Assembly (NCBI GenBank): GCA_947475895.1 | Contig: CANJMF010000019.1 | Span: 1 to 61,994, forward strand | DNA: 61,994 bases | Direction of reading: 5' to 3' | DNA from: Fidelibacterota bacterium | GTDB lineage: Bacteria > Pseudomonadota > Alphaproteobacteria > Rhodospirillales > Rhodospirillaceae | Translations under genes and position numbers: made by a program | Shown here: one piece after another, positions 10,201-17,261 of the stretch | Layout of the letters: every line of letters starts with the position of its first letter | Numbering within the stretch: position 1 is the first letter of the stretch | Notes under the pieces: model-generated | What the model was told of the DNA's origin: nothing | Seen by the model: only the letters and a program-made list of their open reading frames with translations | The model's database searches: none

Positions 10201-10493
10201 AGTATGCCGGTGGCGCCGGTTGCTTGCGTGCTCGCAATCGTGCCGTTGTTGGTCACGGTGTTGTTGCTGTTGATGGTCACGGCCGTGGCCGTCGTCACGT
10301 TCACTGCGCCGGCGGTGTCGACGGTGAGATTGCCGGGGGCGGAGCCGTCGACTGTGGCGGTGCTCACCGGTGTGGTGCGGGTATCGGTCACCGTGACGTC
10401 GGCCGCCAACGCGGCGAGGCCGCTCAGGCTGGTTGCCGCGGACGCCAACAACATGAACGAGCCCGCGGTTCGAAACGTAATACGCCCAGCCAT
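7254..10493 (-). CDS. Autotransporter (type Va secretion) surface protein
   Basis: 1079 residues. The start is ATG 10493 (MAGRITFRTAGSFM) with GGGGGATCGG directly upstream, followed by a signal peptide to about residue 32 (LAALAA-DV). Residues about 35-700 are a low-complexity beta-helix passenger with many repeats of the type NxGTI, FTNSGNI and LxNxGSI. Residues about 815-1079 form the autotransporter beta-barrel (GVPEHTLGDVSGFWAQALGDFE..., ending VTVRFRF with the terminal Phe needed by the BAM machinery). No catalytic motif is visible in the passenger, so adhesion or a structural role is likeliest. Long ORFs on the opposite strand are composition shadows. Confidence 0.93.
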   Translation of the reverse strand: MAGRITFRTAGSFMLLASAATSLSGLAALAADVTVTDTRTTPVSTATVDGSAPGNLTVDTAGAVNVTTATAVTINSNNTVTNNGTIASTQATGATGILVDLSQNRTSTITSAGAIFVVGPTDTASTTVANNAGIRLTGPGTYTGDISLFAGTTQGLTVGGASSYGLLSQSHIIGNINNTSAITTVGINSYGIATTGLLTGAITNLGSINAVGTNNVGLYVGGGMDGAITNLGTIGAGTGPQLVPDKTGTRLITSAPVNGRASVWLASNISGGFKNEGNGFTISQQTASADAAAALPADGFVVIIGPSAAINVAPGGLAAPQNFVVGPFQPDGYGIVNKGVITAQGAANEVSALGINIEGLTVGTTNYTARVEGFLNAGGDVQVQAQDATGTGLHIGNYGTLTKFVNTGDFIVTTIDSTLNETTNTLGTKGGSGYAIVVDALGALPSFTNSGNILVNVQGGNSGAYGIIDKSGTLTSFTNSGNITMKRPDGSFGIGRALDLSASSAGLTFNNTGTITGDLLLGGGNSTFTMATNGKIVGNVTFQAGATKTGDNTISLNAATITGRLGLGNGTHSLSLANNSVLGGGLSQGTGTLTLSVNQSQLSVTDKQTLNITNATFGTGSKLTFLISGTGPTTVMSAPTGTISFAAGTTITAAYDGILTSDRTITLIRAASLTFGSPLSQTLVAPTSFLNVATFGLDPTNSNALRLTVHPKTATELNLGRNMTALYGAFATALNKDTAVATSVSNQASEAATKQAFQKLLPDTSGATLQGALDNNEMASGMIRRRLTAVAKNGVPEHTLGDVSGFWAQALGDFETQNARGEQAGFSLWGLGIGVGVDFPVQDHTIIGLSLMESWHSADLQINKTSPVQFYTSQANLYTHSQLGPFYVQAIAGAALNSYDQARKVVLDATTRTAESSWKGYQFNGALELGYGMFLGKYKLSPYARAGYVKLHENDYSETGGGDGINLNIGDKDPESLRGSLGFTLDRAFPIFYDSYVEGEVRGDFTREFKTAPFPVIASFVAGGPTFTNFSNTPNKNTFGVGLGVSHKDSYSSVSLDYDARIASGYLSHQASVTVRFRF

Positions 10494-10781
10494 CCGATCC
10501 CCCAAAAACACCAAAGCAAACCCCCGGGCGGCTTGGTTTGCGCCTCGGGGCCCGTCTTATAGCAATAAGTCCGGTTAATGCGGCAGTCCTGTCTTTAGGG
10601 AAAAGGGGCAAAGCCCCGGCCATTTTAACGCGTTTGGGGTAACAGGCTGTTACGGCAACCAAACATTAACCGCGGAAAGGTTAGTTTCGGGGGGCTATTG
10701 CTGGCCTTCGTGATGGCCTAATCTTTAGCGCGGGCGCCCTACGAGGCTGTCCCGGGGGACATTAAAAAATAGAGAAATCCC

Positions 10782-11078
10782 ATGGCTGCGGGGCAACTGC
10801 GGAATATTTTCGTCGCGTTTGAGCTTCTTCGTCCCGAAAAGGGCGATGATCGCATACGCGAGACCATCGAGAAGTTTGGCTGCGTTTGGGCACGCATCAA
10901 CAAAAACGTGTTCTATTTGCATGGCGACTTGGATGCCAACTATGTCGGCACCAAGGTCTGGGCGGCCATGTCCATGGACGACAAGTTGGTGGTGATCGAC
11001 GCCACCAAAAACGACGCCCGCTGGTACAATGTGAAGCCCGAAGTCTCCGACTTCCTGGTCAATAACTGGCACGCCTAA
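10782..11078 (+). CDS. Small Cas2/SinR-like ferredoxin-fold protein
   Basis: 98 residues. The pattern IFVAFELLRPEKGDDRIRETIEKFG-CVWARINKNVFYL followed by DDKLVVIDATKNDARWYN...VSDFLVNNW resembles the SinR-like relatives of Cas2 (beta-alpha-beta-beta-alpha-beta). The Cas2 catalytic Asp at the end of strand 1 is replaced (FVAFEL), so nuclease activity is doubtful. No cas1, no CRISPR array and no toxin partner is near. ATG at 10782 has only a weak GAGA upstream. It is followed by a dyad element and then a glycosyltransferase. Function unknown; family call is from memory of the pattern. Confidence 0.7.
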   Translation: MAAGQLRNIFVAFELLRPEKGDDRIRETIEKFGCVWARINKNVFYLHGDLDANYVGTKVWAAMSMDDKLVVIDATKNDARWYNVKPEVSDFLVNNWHA

Positions 11079-11084
11079 TTTTTT

Positions 11085-11133
11085 CGCCTGATCCGGAAAA
11101 GTGGGCTTCCGGTTTTCCGAATAAGATCAGGCG
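11085..11133. repeat. Nested palindromic intergenic element (REP-like)
   Basis: Outer arms CGCCTGATC (11085-11093) and GATCAGGCG (11125-11133) enclose inner arms CGGAAAA (11094-11100) and TTTTCCG (11113-11119). All arms pair perfectly. The sequence closely resembles palindromic elements I recall as widely dispersed between genes in Rhizobiales and related Alphaproteobacteria. Placed between two same-strand genes, it may also stop or stabilise the upstream transcript. Confidence 0.8.
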
Positions 11134-11167
11134 CAAATAAATATCCGAGCGTGCTATCCAGGCTTTA

Positions 11168-12337
11168 ATGAAAATCGCGGATATTGCCGAGTTCTATAGC
11201 GAGCAGGGCGGCGGCGTGCGCACGTACATCCGCGGCAAGCTCGCGGCCGCTGCGCGCGCGGGTCACGAAATGCTCATCATCGCGCCGGGCCCGGCCGACA
11301 AAGAAGAGCATCTCCCCGGCGGGCGGATTATCTGGGTGAAAGCGCCCGTTATTCCCTTCGATACCCGCTATCACATTTTTACGCGCGCCGATGGCGTGCT
11401 GGCGGTTCTCGATCGTGAGCGGCCTGATGTTGTCGAGGGGTCTTCACCTTGGCGCGGCGGCTGGTTCGCCGCCAACTGGCAAGGGACGGCCGTAAAAAGT
11501 CTGGTGATGCATGCCGATCCCGTCGCTGTTTATCCGCACACAGCGTTCGACCGATGGATGTCGCGCGCGACCATTGATCGGCTCTTTGGCTGGTTTTGGG
11601 CGTATCTGCGCCGTTTGAACAGCCGCTTCGACGTTACCGTTGTCGCGGGCGAAGGCATGCGCGCGCGCTTCGAATCCTTCGGCCTTACGAATGTGCACAC
11701 CGTTCCGTTCGGCGTCGACCACGCTATTTTTCATCCCGACCTGCGCGACCTCGATGCACGCCGCATGATGCTTGAAGCCTGCGACCTTCCCGAAACGGCA
11801 CGCCTCGTCATCGCCTCCAGCCGGCACCATCCGGAAAAACGTCTGCCTGTGGTGATGGACGCTGTCGCGCGTGCCAATCGGACGCGGCCCGTAGGTCTTT
11901 ACATGATCGGCGACGGCCTCAGCCGCGAAAGCATCGACGCGAAAGCCGCGGCCATGCCGCATGTTCACGTGGCCGGTCAGATCGCCGACCGCACGCGTGT
12001 CGCAACTCTGCTCGCCAGCGCCGACGTATTGCTGCACGGCTCGGCTTCGGAAACCTATGGCCTCGCCATCGCGGAAACCTTGTGCTGTGGCACGCCAATC
12101 GTGGTTCCCGATCAAGGAGGTGCTGCCGACTTTGCCGGCGCGGATTACAGCGAAGTTTACGCGACCGGCGATTCATCATCTGCGACCGCAGCACTATTGC
12201 GGCTGCTGGCGCGTCCCGAAGCGGATTTGCGCGCGGCCGCGCGTGCGGTCAAAGTCGCCCACGCCGAAGCGCACTTCGACCGGCTATTCGCCCTATATGA
12301 ATCATTGATTGCGCAAAAGCGCGCACGCGCGCCTTAA
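11168..12337 (+). CDS. Family 4-type glycosyltransferase
   Basis: 389 residues, GT-B fold. The N-terminal half begins MKIADIAEFYSEQGGGVRTYIRGKL, the glycine-rich acceptor loop. The C-terminal half has RHHPEKRLPVVMDA, YMIGDGLSRE and the donor-binding E-x7-E region in SETYGLAIAETLCCGTPIVVPDQGG. It probably transfers a nucleotide-activated sugar (mannose type is common) to a lipid or glycan on the cytoplasmic membrane face. Its stop codon and that of the convergent glycosyltransferase overlap in a shared TTAA, so the two genes sit tail to tail. Confidence 0.88.
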   Translation: MKIADIAEFYSEQGGGVRTYIRGKLAAAARAGHEMLIIAPGPADKEEHLPGGRIIWVKAPVIPFDTRYHIFTRADGVLAVLDRERPDVVEGSSPWRGGWFAANWQGTAVKSLVMHADPVAVYPHTAFDRWMSRATIDRLFGWFWAYLRRLNSRFDVTVVAGEGMRARFESFGLTNVHTVPFGVDHAIFHPDLRDLDARRMMLEACDLPETARLVIASSRHHPEKRLPVVMDAVARANRTRPVGLYMIGDGLSRESIDAKAAAMPHVHVAGQIADRTRVATLLASADVLLHGSASETYGLAIAETLCCGTPIVVPDQGGAADFAGADYSEVYATGDSSSATAALLRLLARPEADLRAAARAVKVAHAEAHFDRLFALYESLIAQKRARAP

Positions 12338-13545
12338 CTGGCTTTCGCAAGGACTTCCGTCTCGTTTGCGGGGGCTTTGCGTGCAGCAGAGCATTGCAGC
12401 ACCTCGCAGTAGTTCGCCAGCACCTCGCCCAGGATGTTGTCCCAGTTGTAGTTTAACGCACGAAGACGGCTCGCCTGCGCGAACGAACGGCGCAGCCCGC
12501 GATCACCCACCAGGCGCGCGAGGTAATGGGCATACTCACCCACGTTACCGTTCGCGGCGAGAAAGCCCGTTGTGCCGTGCTGGACCAGCGACATGCTGCC
12601 GGCAGCTTGGGCGCACACGGGCGGCACGCCCGACGCCATGGCTTCCAGCGTCACGTTGCCGAAGGTCTCGGTGCGGCTCGGGTTGAAAAAGAGATCAGAC
12701 GAAGCATAAGCCCGCGCCAGCGCCGAATCGTCCATGTGGCCGGCGAAGATCGCATCAGGCAGGCGGCGCTGCATCCAAGCGCGCTCGGGGCCATCGCCGA
12801 CGATCAAAACCTTGTGCGCCACGTTGCGGTTTTTAAGGACGTCCATCACGTCGGCGAAAGTCTCAAGGCCCTTCTCGAGCACGAGGCGGCCCACGAAAGC
12901 GATAACAGTGTCGGTTTCGCTGATGCCGTAAGCCGCGCGCCAAGTTGGATCGCGGCGCTCGGGCGAGAAATGATCGCTATCGACGCCGCGGCCCCAGATG
13001 CGCACGTCATCCGACATACCTTCAACGCGCAGTATTTGGCCCATGCTGTCGCTCGGCGCATAGATCTGCTCGCACTGCTGATAGAACGCGCGCAAATAAC
13101 GCGTGGCGAATTTCTCGAAATAGCTCAAACCGTAGTACTGCAAATACGTGTCGAAGCGTGTATGCACCGACGCCACAGCCGGAATATTCCACGCGCGCGC
13201 GAGCTTCAGCGCCTTGTAGCCCAGCACGTCGGGCGCCGAGAGATGAAAGATGTTCGGGCGGAATGCGCGCAGGTCTTCCTTCACGCGCTCCGTCAGGCCG
13301 ATGGCGAGCCGGTATTCTTTGCGCCGCGGAATGGCGATCGACGGCACCGACACCACTTCGCCGGCATGGGCGAAGGCGGGTCTATCGCCTGTCGGCGAAT
13401 ACACACGCACCGCGACGCCGCGCCGCTCGAGAAAATCCACGAGGCGGTTGAGCGCACGATTGGCGCCGTCGCGCGTGTAGTTGTAGTTGCCCGAAAAAAG
13501 AGCAACGCGCGGAGCGACGGTGGTGAAAGACGTAATGGCATTCAT
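12334..13545 (-). CDS. Family 4 glycosyltransferase (alpha-mannosyltransferase-like)
   Basis: 403 residues from ATG 13545, which has AGGA seven bases upstream; an in-frame ATG at 13584 has no good ribosome site. The GT-B signature includes GNYNYTRDGANRALNRLVDFLERRG at the N-terminus, HLSAPDVLGYKAL, SVHTRFDTYLQYY, then GRLVLEKGLETFADVM, VGDGPERAWM and FFNPSRTETFGNVTLEAMASGVP (E-x7-E). This resembles GDP-mannose-dependent transferases of the MgtA/PimB type. The sugar and acceptor are inferred only from the family. It is convergent with another family 4 enzyme, suggesting a small glycolipid or polysaccharide locus. Confidence 0.88.
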   Translation of the reverse strand: MNAITSFTTVAPRVALFSGNYNYTRDGANRALNRLVDFLERRGVAVRVYSPTGDRPAFAHAGEVVSVPSIAIPRRKEYRLAIGLTERVKEDLRAFRPNIFHLSAPDVLGYKALKLARAWNIPAVASVHTRFDTYLQYYGLSYFEKFATRYLRAFYQQCEQIYAPSDSMGQILRVEGMSDDVRIWGRGVDSDHFSPERRDPTWRAAYGISETDTVIAFVGRLVLEKGLETFADVMDVLKNRNVAHKVLIVGDGPERAWMQRRLPDAIFAGHMDDSALARAYASSDLFFNPSRTETFGNVTLEAMASGVPPVCAQAAGSMSLVQHGTTGFLAANGNVGEYAHYLARLVGDRGLRRSFAQASRLRALNYNWDNILGEVLANYCEVLQCSAARKAPANETEVLAKAS

Positions 13546-13659
13546 GCGGACGTCCTGGATGGGAACAACGATCGGATTGTTCATATCTGCAAATGGAGTC
13601 TCGATGATGAAACTATAGCGTTAGACTTATTACACTTTGCTGCAGTGCAATAAAAGCCC

Positions 13660-14679
13660 CTATGATTCTTCTTCTTCTTGTTTCATGCGCATGAGTTCGA
13701 TGGCCTCACGCTGGGCGGGGTCGGTCGGACCCGAGGGTTTCATGGCTAACTTGAAGGCGCTGGTGATTTTGCGGATCAGGTCGATTTCGATGCTGGTCGG
13801 GGTGTCGTAATGGTCGGCGAGGCCGTCAATATTGTCGGCCAGCGAGAGGCACAACCCCGACAGCTGAGAATCGCTTAGCCGTCCGGCGAGGCTTGCGGCA
13901 CCGCGCAACACTTCAGCCAGCGAGTGAAGATCGTTTTGAACGTCTTCGGTAATGTCGTTGGCCTCGTAGGCATGTACCAGTCGCTCGCACACTTCACCCA
14001 AACGGAAGCTTTGGGAATCGAGTTGTGCCTGGATCACCATCTGCAGCGATCCTTCGACCGCCGCCTTCAGCGAAATTTTATCCAGTTCGCGGCCGTTCAC
14101 TTTCTCCAGCAGCGTGTTCAATACCGGGATGCGCTTGGCCGGGCTGCCGGAGGCGTCGTCCATCTTGCGTTCGGGGCCGACATAGCCTTCGACCGCAATG
14201 AAGGGGCGGCGATGAAACGTCACTAATTTAAGGCGTTCCTGCACGCGCTCTGCCGACACCGGTTTGATGATGATGTCATCGACACCGACCGAAATGGCCT
14301 GATCCAAAAGGGCGCGGTGGCTTGGATCCACCAGCACGCTGATCAGCATGAACGGGTTTTCGCCGACGGTCTGGAAGCGAATATCGCGGATGAGGTCGTA
14401 GATTTTGGGATCGAAGTCCGATCCGAACACCAGAAGATCAGGCGGCGTGTCCATGAGCTGCTTGCGCAGATCGCTTAAGGTCGAATGGCATACAACCTGC
14501 TTCAGGCCCTGCGCCATAAACATGTCGCGCAGGCGTTGGCGTTCGGCATAGCTCTTCTCACCGATATAGACGGTCGCCTTCTTGAGAGTGTCTGCGTCGA
14601 GGCGCGGCATACGAGTTTGAAAAACGCTGTTTAGTTGTGCGCCGGGACGGCTCTTCCCGGAAGCGTAGAAGGACATCAT
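13660..14679 (-). CDS. Receiver-like protein with degenerate pocket, copy A
   Basis: 339 residues. Residues about 33-150 follow the receiver fold (KATVYIGEKSYAERQRLRDMF, PDLLVFGSDFDP, MLISVLVD, VDDIIIKPVSAE) but the first acidic pair is GE rather than DD, and no Asp stands at the usual phosphoacceptor position after the LLVF strand. A YVGPERK motif follows, then a helical region (about 190-320). It is paralogous to the next gene, with the same order of motifs. No DNA-binding domain is seen. The start could be ATG 14679 or a later ATG at 14610 (MPRLDADTLKKA). Signalling without classical phosphorylation is an inference. Confidence 0.8.
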   Translation of the reverse strand: MMSFYASGKSRPGAQLNSVFQTRMPRLDADTLKKATVYIGEKSYAERQRLRDMFMAQGLKQVVCHSTLSDLRKQLMDTPPDLLVFGSDFDPKIYDLIRDIRFQTVGENPFMLISVLVDPSHRALLDQAISVGVDDIIIKPVSAERVQERLKLVTFHRRPFIAVEGYVGPERKMDDASGSPAKRIPVLNTLLEKVNGRELDKISLKAAVEGSLQMVIQAQLDSQSFRLGEVCERLVHAYEANDITEDVQNDLHSLAEVLRGAASLAGRLSDSQLSGLCLSLADNIDGLADHYDTPTSIEIDLIRKITSAFKLAMKPSGPTDPAQREAIELMRMKQEEEES

Positions 14680-14797
14680 CTTCTATGTGTTATAGCGAGG
14701 CAATCCGACCCCGAATAGAGGTGTTATTCAAAAATTCAACTTAAAGGTGTGTGGCGGGTATTGGTGGGCGCGGCAGCAATTTAGAGTCGCTGTTTTT

Positions 14798-15742
14798 TTA
14801 AGTCGCAGTCGCCGCGGAGCCAGGCGTCGCCGGCTCTTCGCCCGGAGGGGGCCCCATCTTCGCTGTTTTGGCCAGATCGAAGGCTTTGGTGAGTTTACGG
14901 ATCGTGCCCACCTGCTGATCCGTCGGATTGTCGTAGTTCTCGGCCATCTCTTCGACTTGGCGCGCCATCTGCGTACAAATTTGCGCCAGTTCCGGTTCGC
15001 CCAGCACGCGCGCTGTACGCGCCGCGTCTTCCAGCACGCTCAGGAGCACGAGCAGGCGCTCTTCGACTTCCTTGTCGATGCGTTTTTCTTCGTACGCTTT
15101 GAGGATGAGATTGCAGATCCAGCCCAGCTTCAGGCCGTGGCTGTCGAGGCGCGCGGCCATGACTTCATTCATGTTCTCTTCGACGGCGCGCGACAGTTCC
15201 GCCTGACTCATACGATTGCCTTCAACCTTGGCTTTAAACGTGTTCACCACGTTCAGCAGGCGAATCTTCGACGGGCGATCGGCGTTCGGTTTACGGCGTT
15301 CCGGGCCCACGTAATCGGTGGTCACAATGAACTGTGAGCGGTTCATCGTCATGTGCGCCACGCGCTCGAGCAGCTTGCCGGGTGCGACTGGCTTGATCAT
15401 CACATCGTCCGCGCCGGCGAGAATGGCTTTTTTCACCACGTCGTCGTTCTCGGCCTTCACCATCAGTGTAATGAGGATGAACGGATTGCGGCCCACTTTG
15501 AAATGGCGGACATCGCGAATGACATCGAACATGCGCGGATCGAGATCGTCGGCGGCAATCAGAATATCGGGTGGGGCTTCTTTGATCGCATTGAGAAGGT
15601 CGTCGATGCGCGAGAACGTCCGCGTGCGGCGATAACCTTCGCCGCGCATCATGGCGCGCATACTTTCGCGCACTTGTTCGTTAGGCTCACCGAGGTAAAG
15701 GTCGATGTCGCCCAGCTTATCTTTATCGAATTTTTTGACCAT
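14798..15742 (-). CDS. Receiver-like protein with degenerate pocket, copy B
   Basis: 314 residues from ATG 15742 (MVKKFDKDKLGDIDLYLGEPN). An upstream in-frame extension lacks family-like sequence. Like copy A it has GE instead of the acidic pair, PDILIAADDLDP at the acceptor strand, a conserved Lys loop (DDVMIKPVAPG) and the YVGPERRKPNADRPS motif, then a mostly helical C-terminal region and a Pro/Ala tail. The two copies are separated by 118 bp and probably arose by tandem duplication. Partner and output unknown. Confidence 0.82.
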   Translation of the reverse strand: MVKKFDKDKLGDIDLYLGEPNEQVRESMRAMMRGEGYRRTRTFSRIDDLLNAIKEAPPDILIAADDLDPRMFDVIRDVRHFKVGRNPFILITLMVKAENDDVVKKAILAGADDVMIKPVAPGKLLERVAHMTMNRSQFIVTTDYVGPERRKPNADRPSKIRLLNVVNTFKAKVEGNRMSQAELSRAVEENMNEVMAARLDSHGLKLGWICNLILKAYEEKRIDKEVEERLLVLLSVLEDAARTARVLGEPELAQICTQMARQVEEMAENYDNPTDQQVGTIRKLTKAFDLAKTAKMGPPPGEEPATPGSAATAT

Positions 15743-15921
15743 AACGCGCGGACGTCTCAACCCTGACGGCGGATTGGTAGCTATGTCTAAGCAACCTTTC
15801 CGCGAATGAACGAAGGTACCATCTCCCACCGAAGAGGATAGCGTCAACCTTTATTCAGCCGTTCCAGGCACATAGACGAAAAACCCGCCTCCGAATACCC
15901 GTGACCCGGCGCGATTCCCGG

Positions 15922-16899
15922 CTAGGGCGCGCGTGAGGACGCATAGGCCGCGATGGCGACCATATCGGCTGCATCCAGGTTCTCCACGACGTTTTTCATT
16001 AAGGGACTCCATGGGCCTTTCCGATGGCCCTGCTGCAGGTCGTAGAGCTGCCGCACGAGATAGCTGGGCGAGCGCCCAGCAAGGGCCGGCACGGGACCCA
16101 GCCCACGCAGGTCTGCGCCATGACAGGCCACGCATGGCGTCACCTTGCCTTTGCCGGACGAGAGCACGCCCAGCGTTGCGATCACTTCGCCGCGTTTGAT
16201 GCTGCGCGGCGGCACATAGGCGACGAAGCCCGAGCCTGAATCGCGTAGCTCTTGCTGGCGCGTGTTTTCCGGCACTTCCAAAATACGCATGCCAAGCAGT
16301 TCCTTGGGTTCACCCTCGATCGCTACATACATCGCACCCAGCACGCGCGACTTCGGCACCGTCACCGTCTCCACCACGCGGATCCACGGCGTCGGCTTCA
16401 ATGCGGAAAAATACTTGGCGGCTTCGCGCACTTGTTCTTCCGTGGCGAGCTTCGCGATGCTGTGCATCAACCCCGGTGGCGCCATTTTCGGCTCCGAGCT
16501 TTTGCGCAGATCGTTCTTCATGTCGGCGACTTGTTGCACGATGTAATCCGCTGGCAGTCCGGCGAGGTTCGCATTCTCCGGCCGGCCCAATCCATTCGGC
16601 AGGTGACAATAGCCGCACGCGAGCACGCCCGGCCCGCCGCCTTTCAGCACGATTTCCGGTGCTGCCGGATGATTGTTGGGATGCCAATCGGGCACGTTAT
16701 AGGGATCGCGAGTCTGGGCGAAGGTGAAGGTCACATCGCTGCCAGATACGCGTAAAGGGGTTGGGTCCGGGGCAGCCGGTGCGGCCGGCGCAGCCAGATT
16801 GATTGGGTAGGCCCAGACGGGCAGTCCGCCGCTTTGATTTGCCGCGCACGCCGGCAGCGGCATGCACAGTGCCGCAAGCAGGTAGACGAATGGCTTCAT
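15922..16899 (-). CDS. Exported dihaem cytochrome c
   Basis: 325 residues with a signal peptide (MKPFVYLLAALCMPLPACA). Two c-type haem sites are present, CGYCH near residue 95 and CVACH near residue 255, each in a cytochrome c domain; PPGLMHS and MKNVVENL are candidate regions for distal Met ligands. It should carry electrons in the periplasm, for example between a dehydrogenase and a terminal oxidase. Spacing of two domains resembles cytochrome c4-type or alcohol-dehydrogenase cytochrome subunits. No partner enzyme is adjacent. Confidence 0.9.
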   Translation of the reverse strand: MKPFVYLLAALCMPLPACAANQSGGLPVWAYPINLAAPAAPAAPDPTPLRVSGSDVTFTFAQTRDPYNVPDWHPNNHPAAPEIVLKGGGPGVLACGYCHLPNGLGRPENANLAGLPADYIVQQVADMKNDLRKSSEPKMAPPGLMHSIAKLATEEQVREAAKYFSALKPTPWIRVVETVTVPKSRVLGAMYVAIEGEPKELLGMRILEVPENTRQQELRDSGSGFVAYVPPRSIKRGEVIATLGVLSSGKGKVTPCVACHGADLRGLGPVPALAGRSPSYLVRQLYDLQQGHRKGPWSPLMKNVVENLDAADMVAIAAYASSRAP

Positions 16900-16959
16900 G
16901 ACGTTTTCCCCCAGAAAACTACCGCGCCAGCGGTAATGACGACGATATCCGGTGCAGCG

Positions 16960-17087
16960 CCTAGCGTCACTCAGGCGTTAAGAGCACGGCGTCCACGAAC
17001 GAAGGCGTAGGAAGTGCAAGCTCTCTCAACCTGCGCGCGTGCTGCGGCCTCTATTTTACCCGTGACGCTAGGGCATTTAGCGGGTAA
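16960..17087. promoter_or_regulatory. Two inverted repeats upstream of the 17.1-kb genes
   Basis: CCTAGCGTCAC (16960-16970) recurs as its exact complement at 17062-17072, and TTACCCG (17056-17062) pairs with CGGGTAA (17081-17087). They occupy the gap between the cytochrome gene and the coupled pair at 17133/17261. A looping operator or an element boundary are possibilities; neither is proven. Confidence 0.35.
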
Positions 17088-17132
17088 TCGTCACATGACG
17101 ACGGAGAGCCAGGACGTAGGGCCTGACAGCTC

Positions 17133-17261
17133 ATGAATTTCGACGCTGCCATCAATCTGGGTTTTAAGAAGCGCGCTCCGTTCCAGGGCCGTGCAGCGCA
17201 TCGCGCGTTTTGGTGCCTCGTGGCGTTTTGCTTTCACACGCACCTCGCGGCGGCCGTCTGA
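17133..17261 (+). CDS. 42-residue DUF805-like N-terminal fragment
   Basis: ATG 17133 opens MNFDAAINLGFKKRAPFQGR, then AAHRAFWCLVAF, close to the start of DUF805 small membrane proteins (MNFxxAIxxGFKxYxxFxGRAxRxEFW). The reading frame ends after 42 residues, before the usual membrane helices, so it is a truncated remnant or a leader peptide. Its TGA (17259-17261) overlaps the ATG of the next gene as TGATG, so translation of that gene may be coupled to it. Confidence 0.5.
   Translation: MNFDAAINLGFKKRAPFQGRAAHRAFWCLVAFCFHTHLAAAV

Noticed and set aside
10782-11078. CRISPR-Cas adaptation gene
   Set aside because: Only a distant Cas2-like pattern; no cas1, effector or array in the window.
12526-13653. 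375-residue frame opposite the glycosyltransferase
   Set aside because: Shadow of the GT4 gene; no ribosome site or motif.
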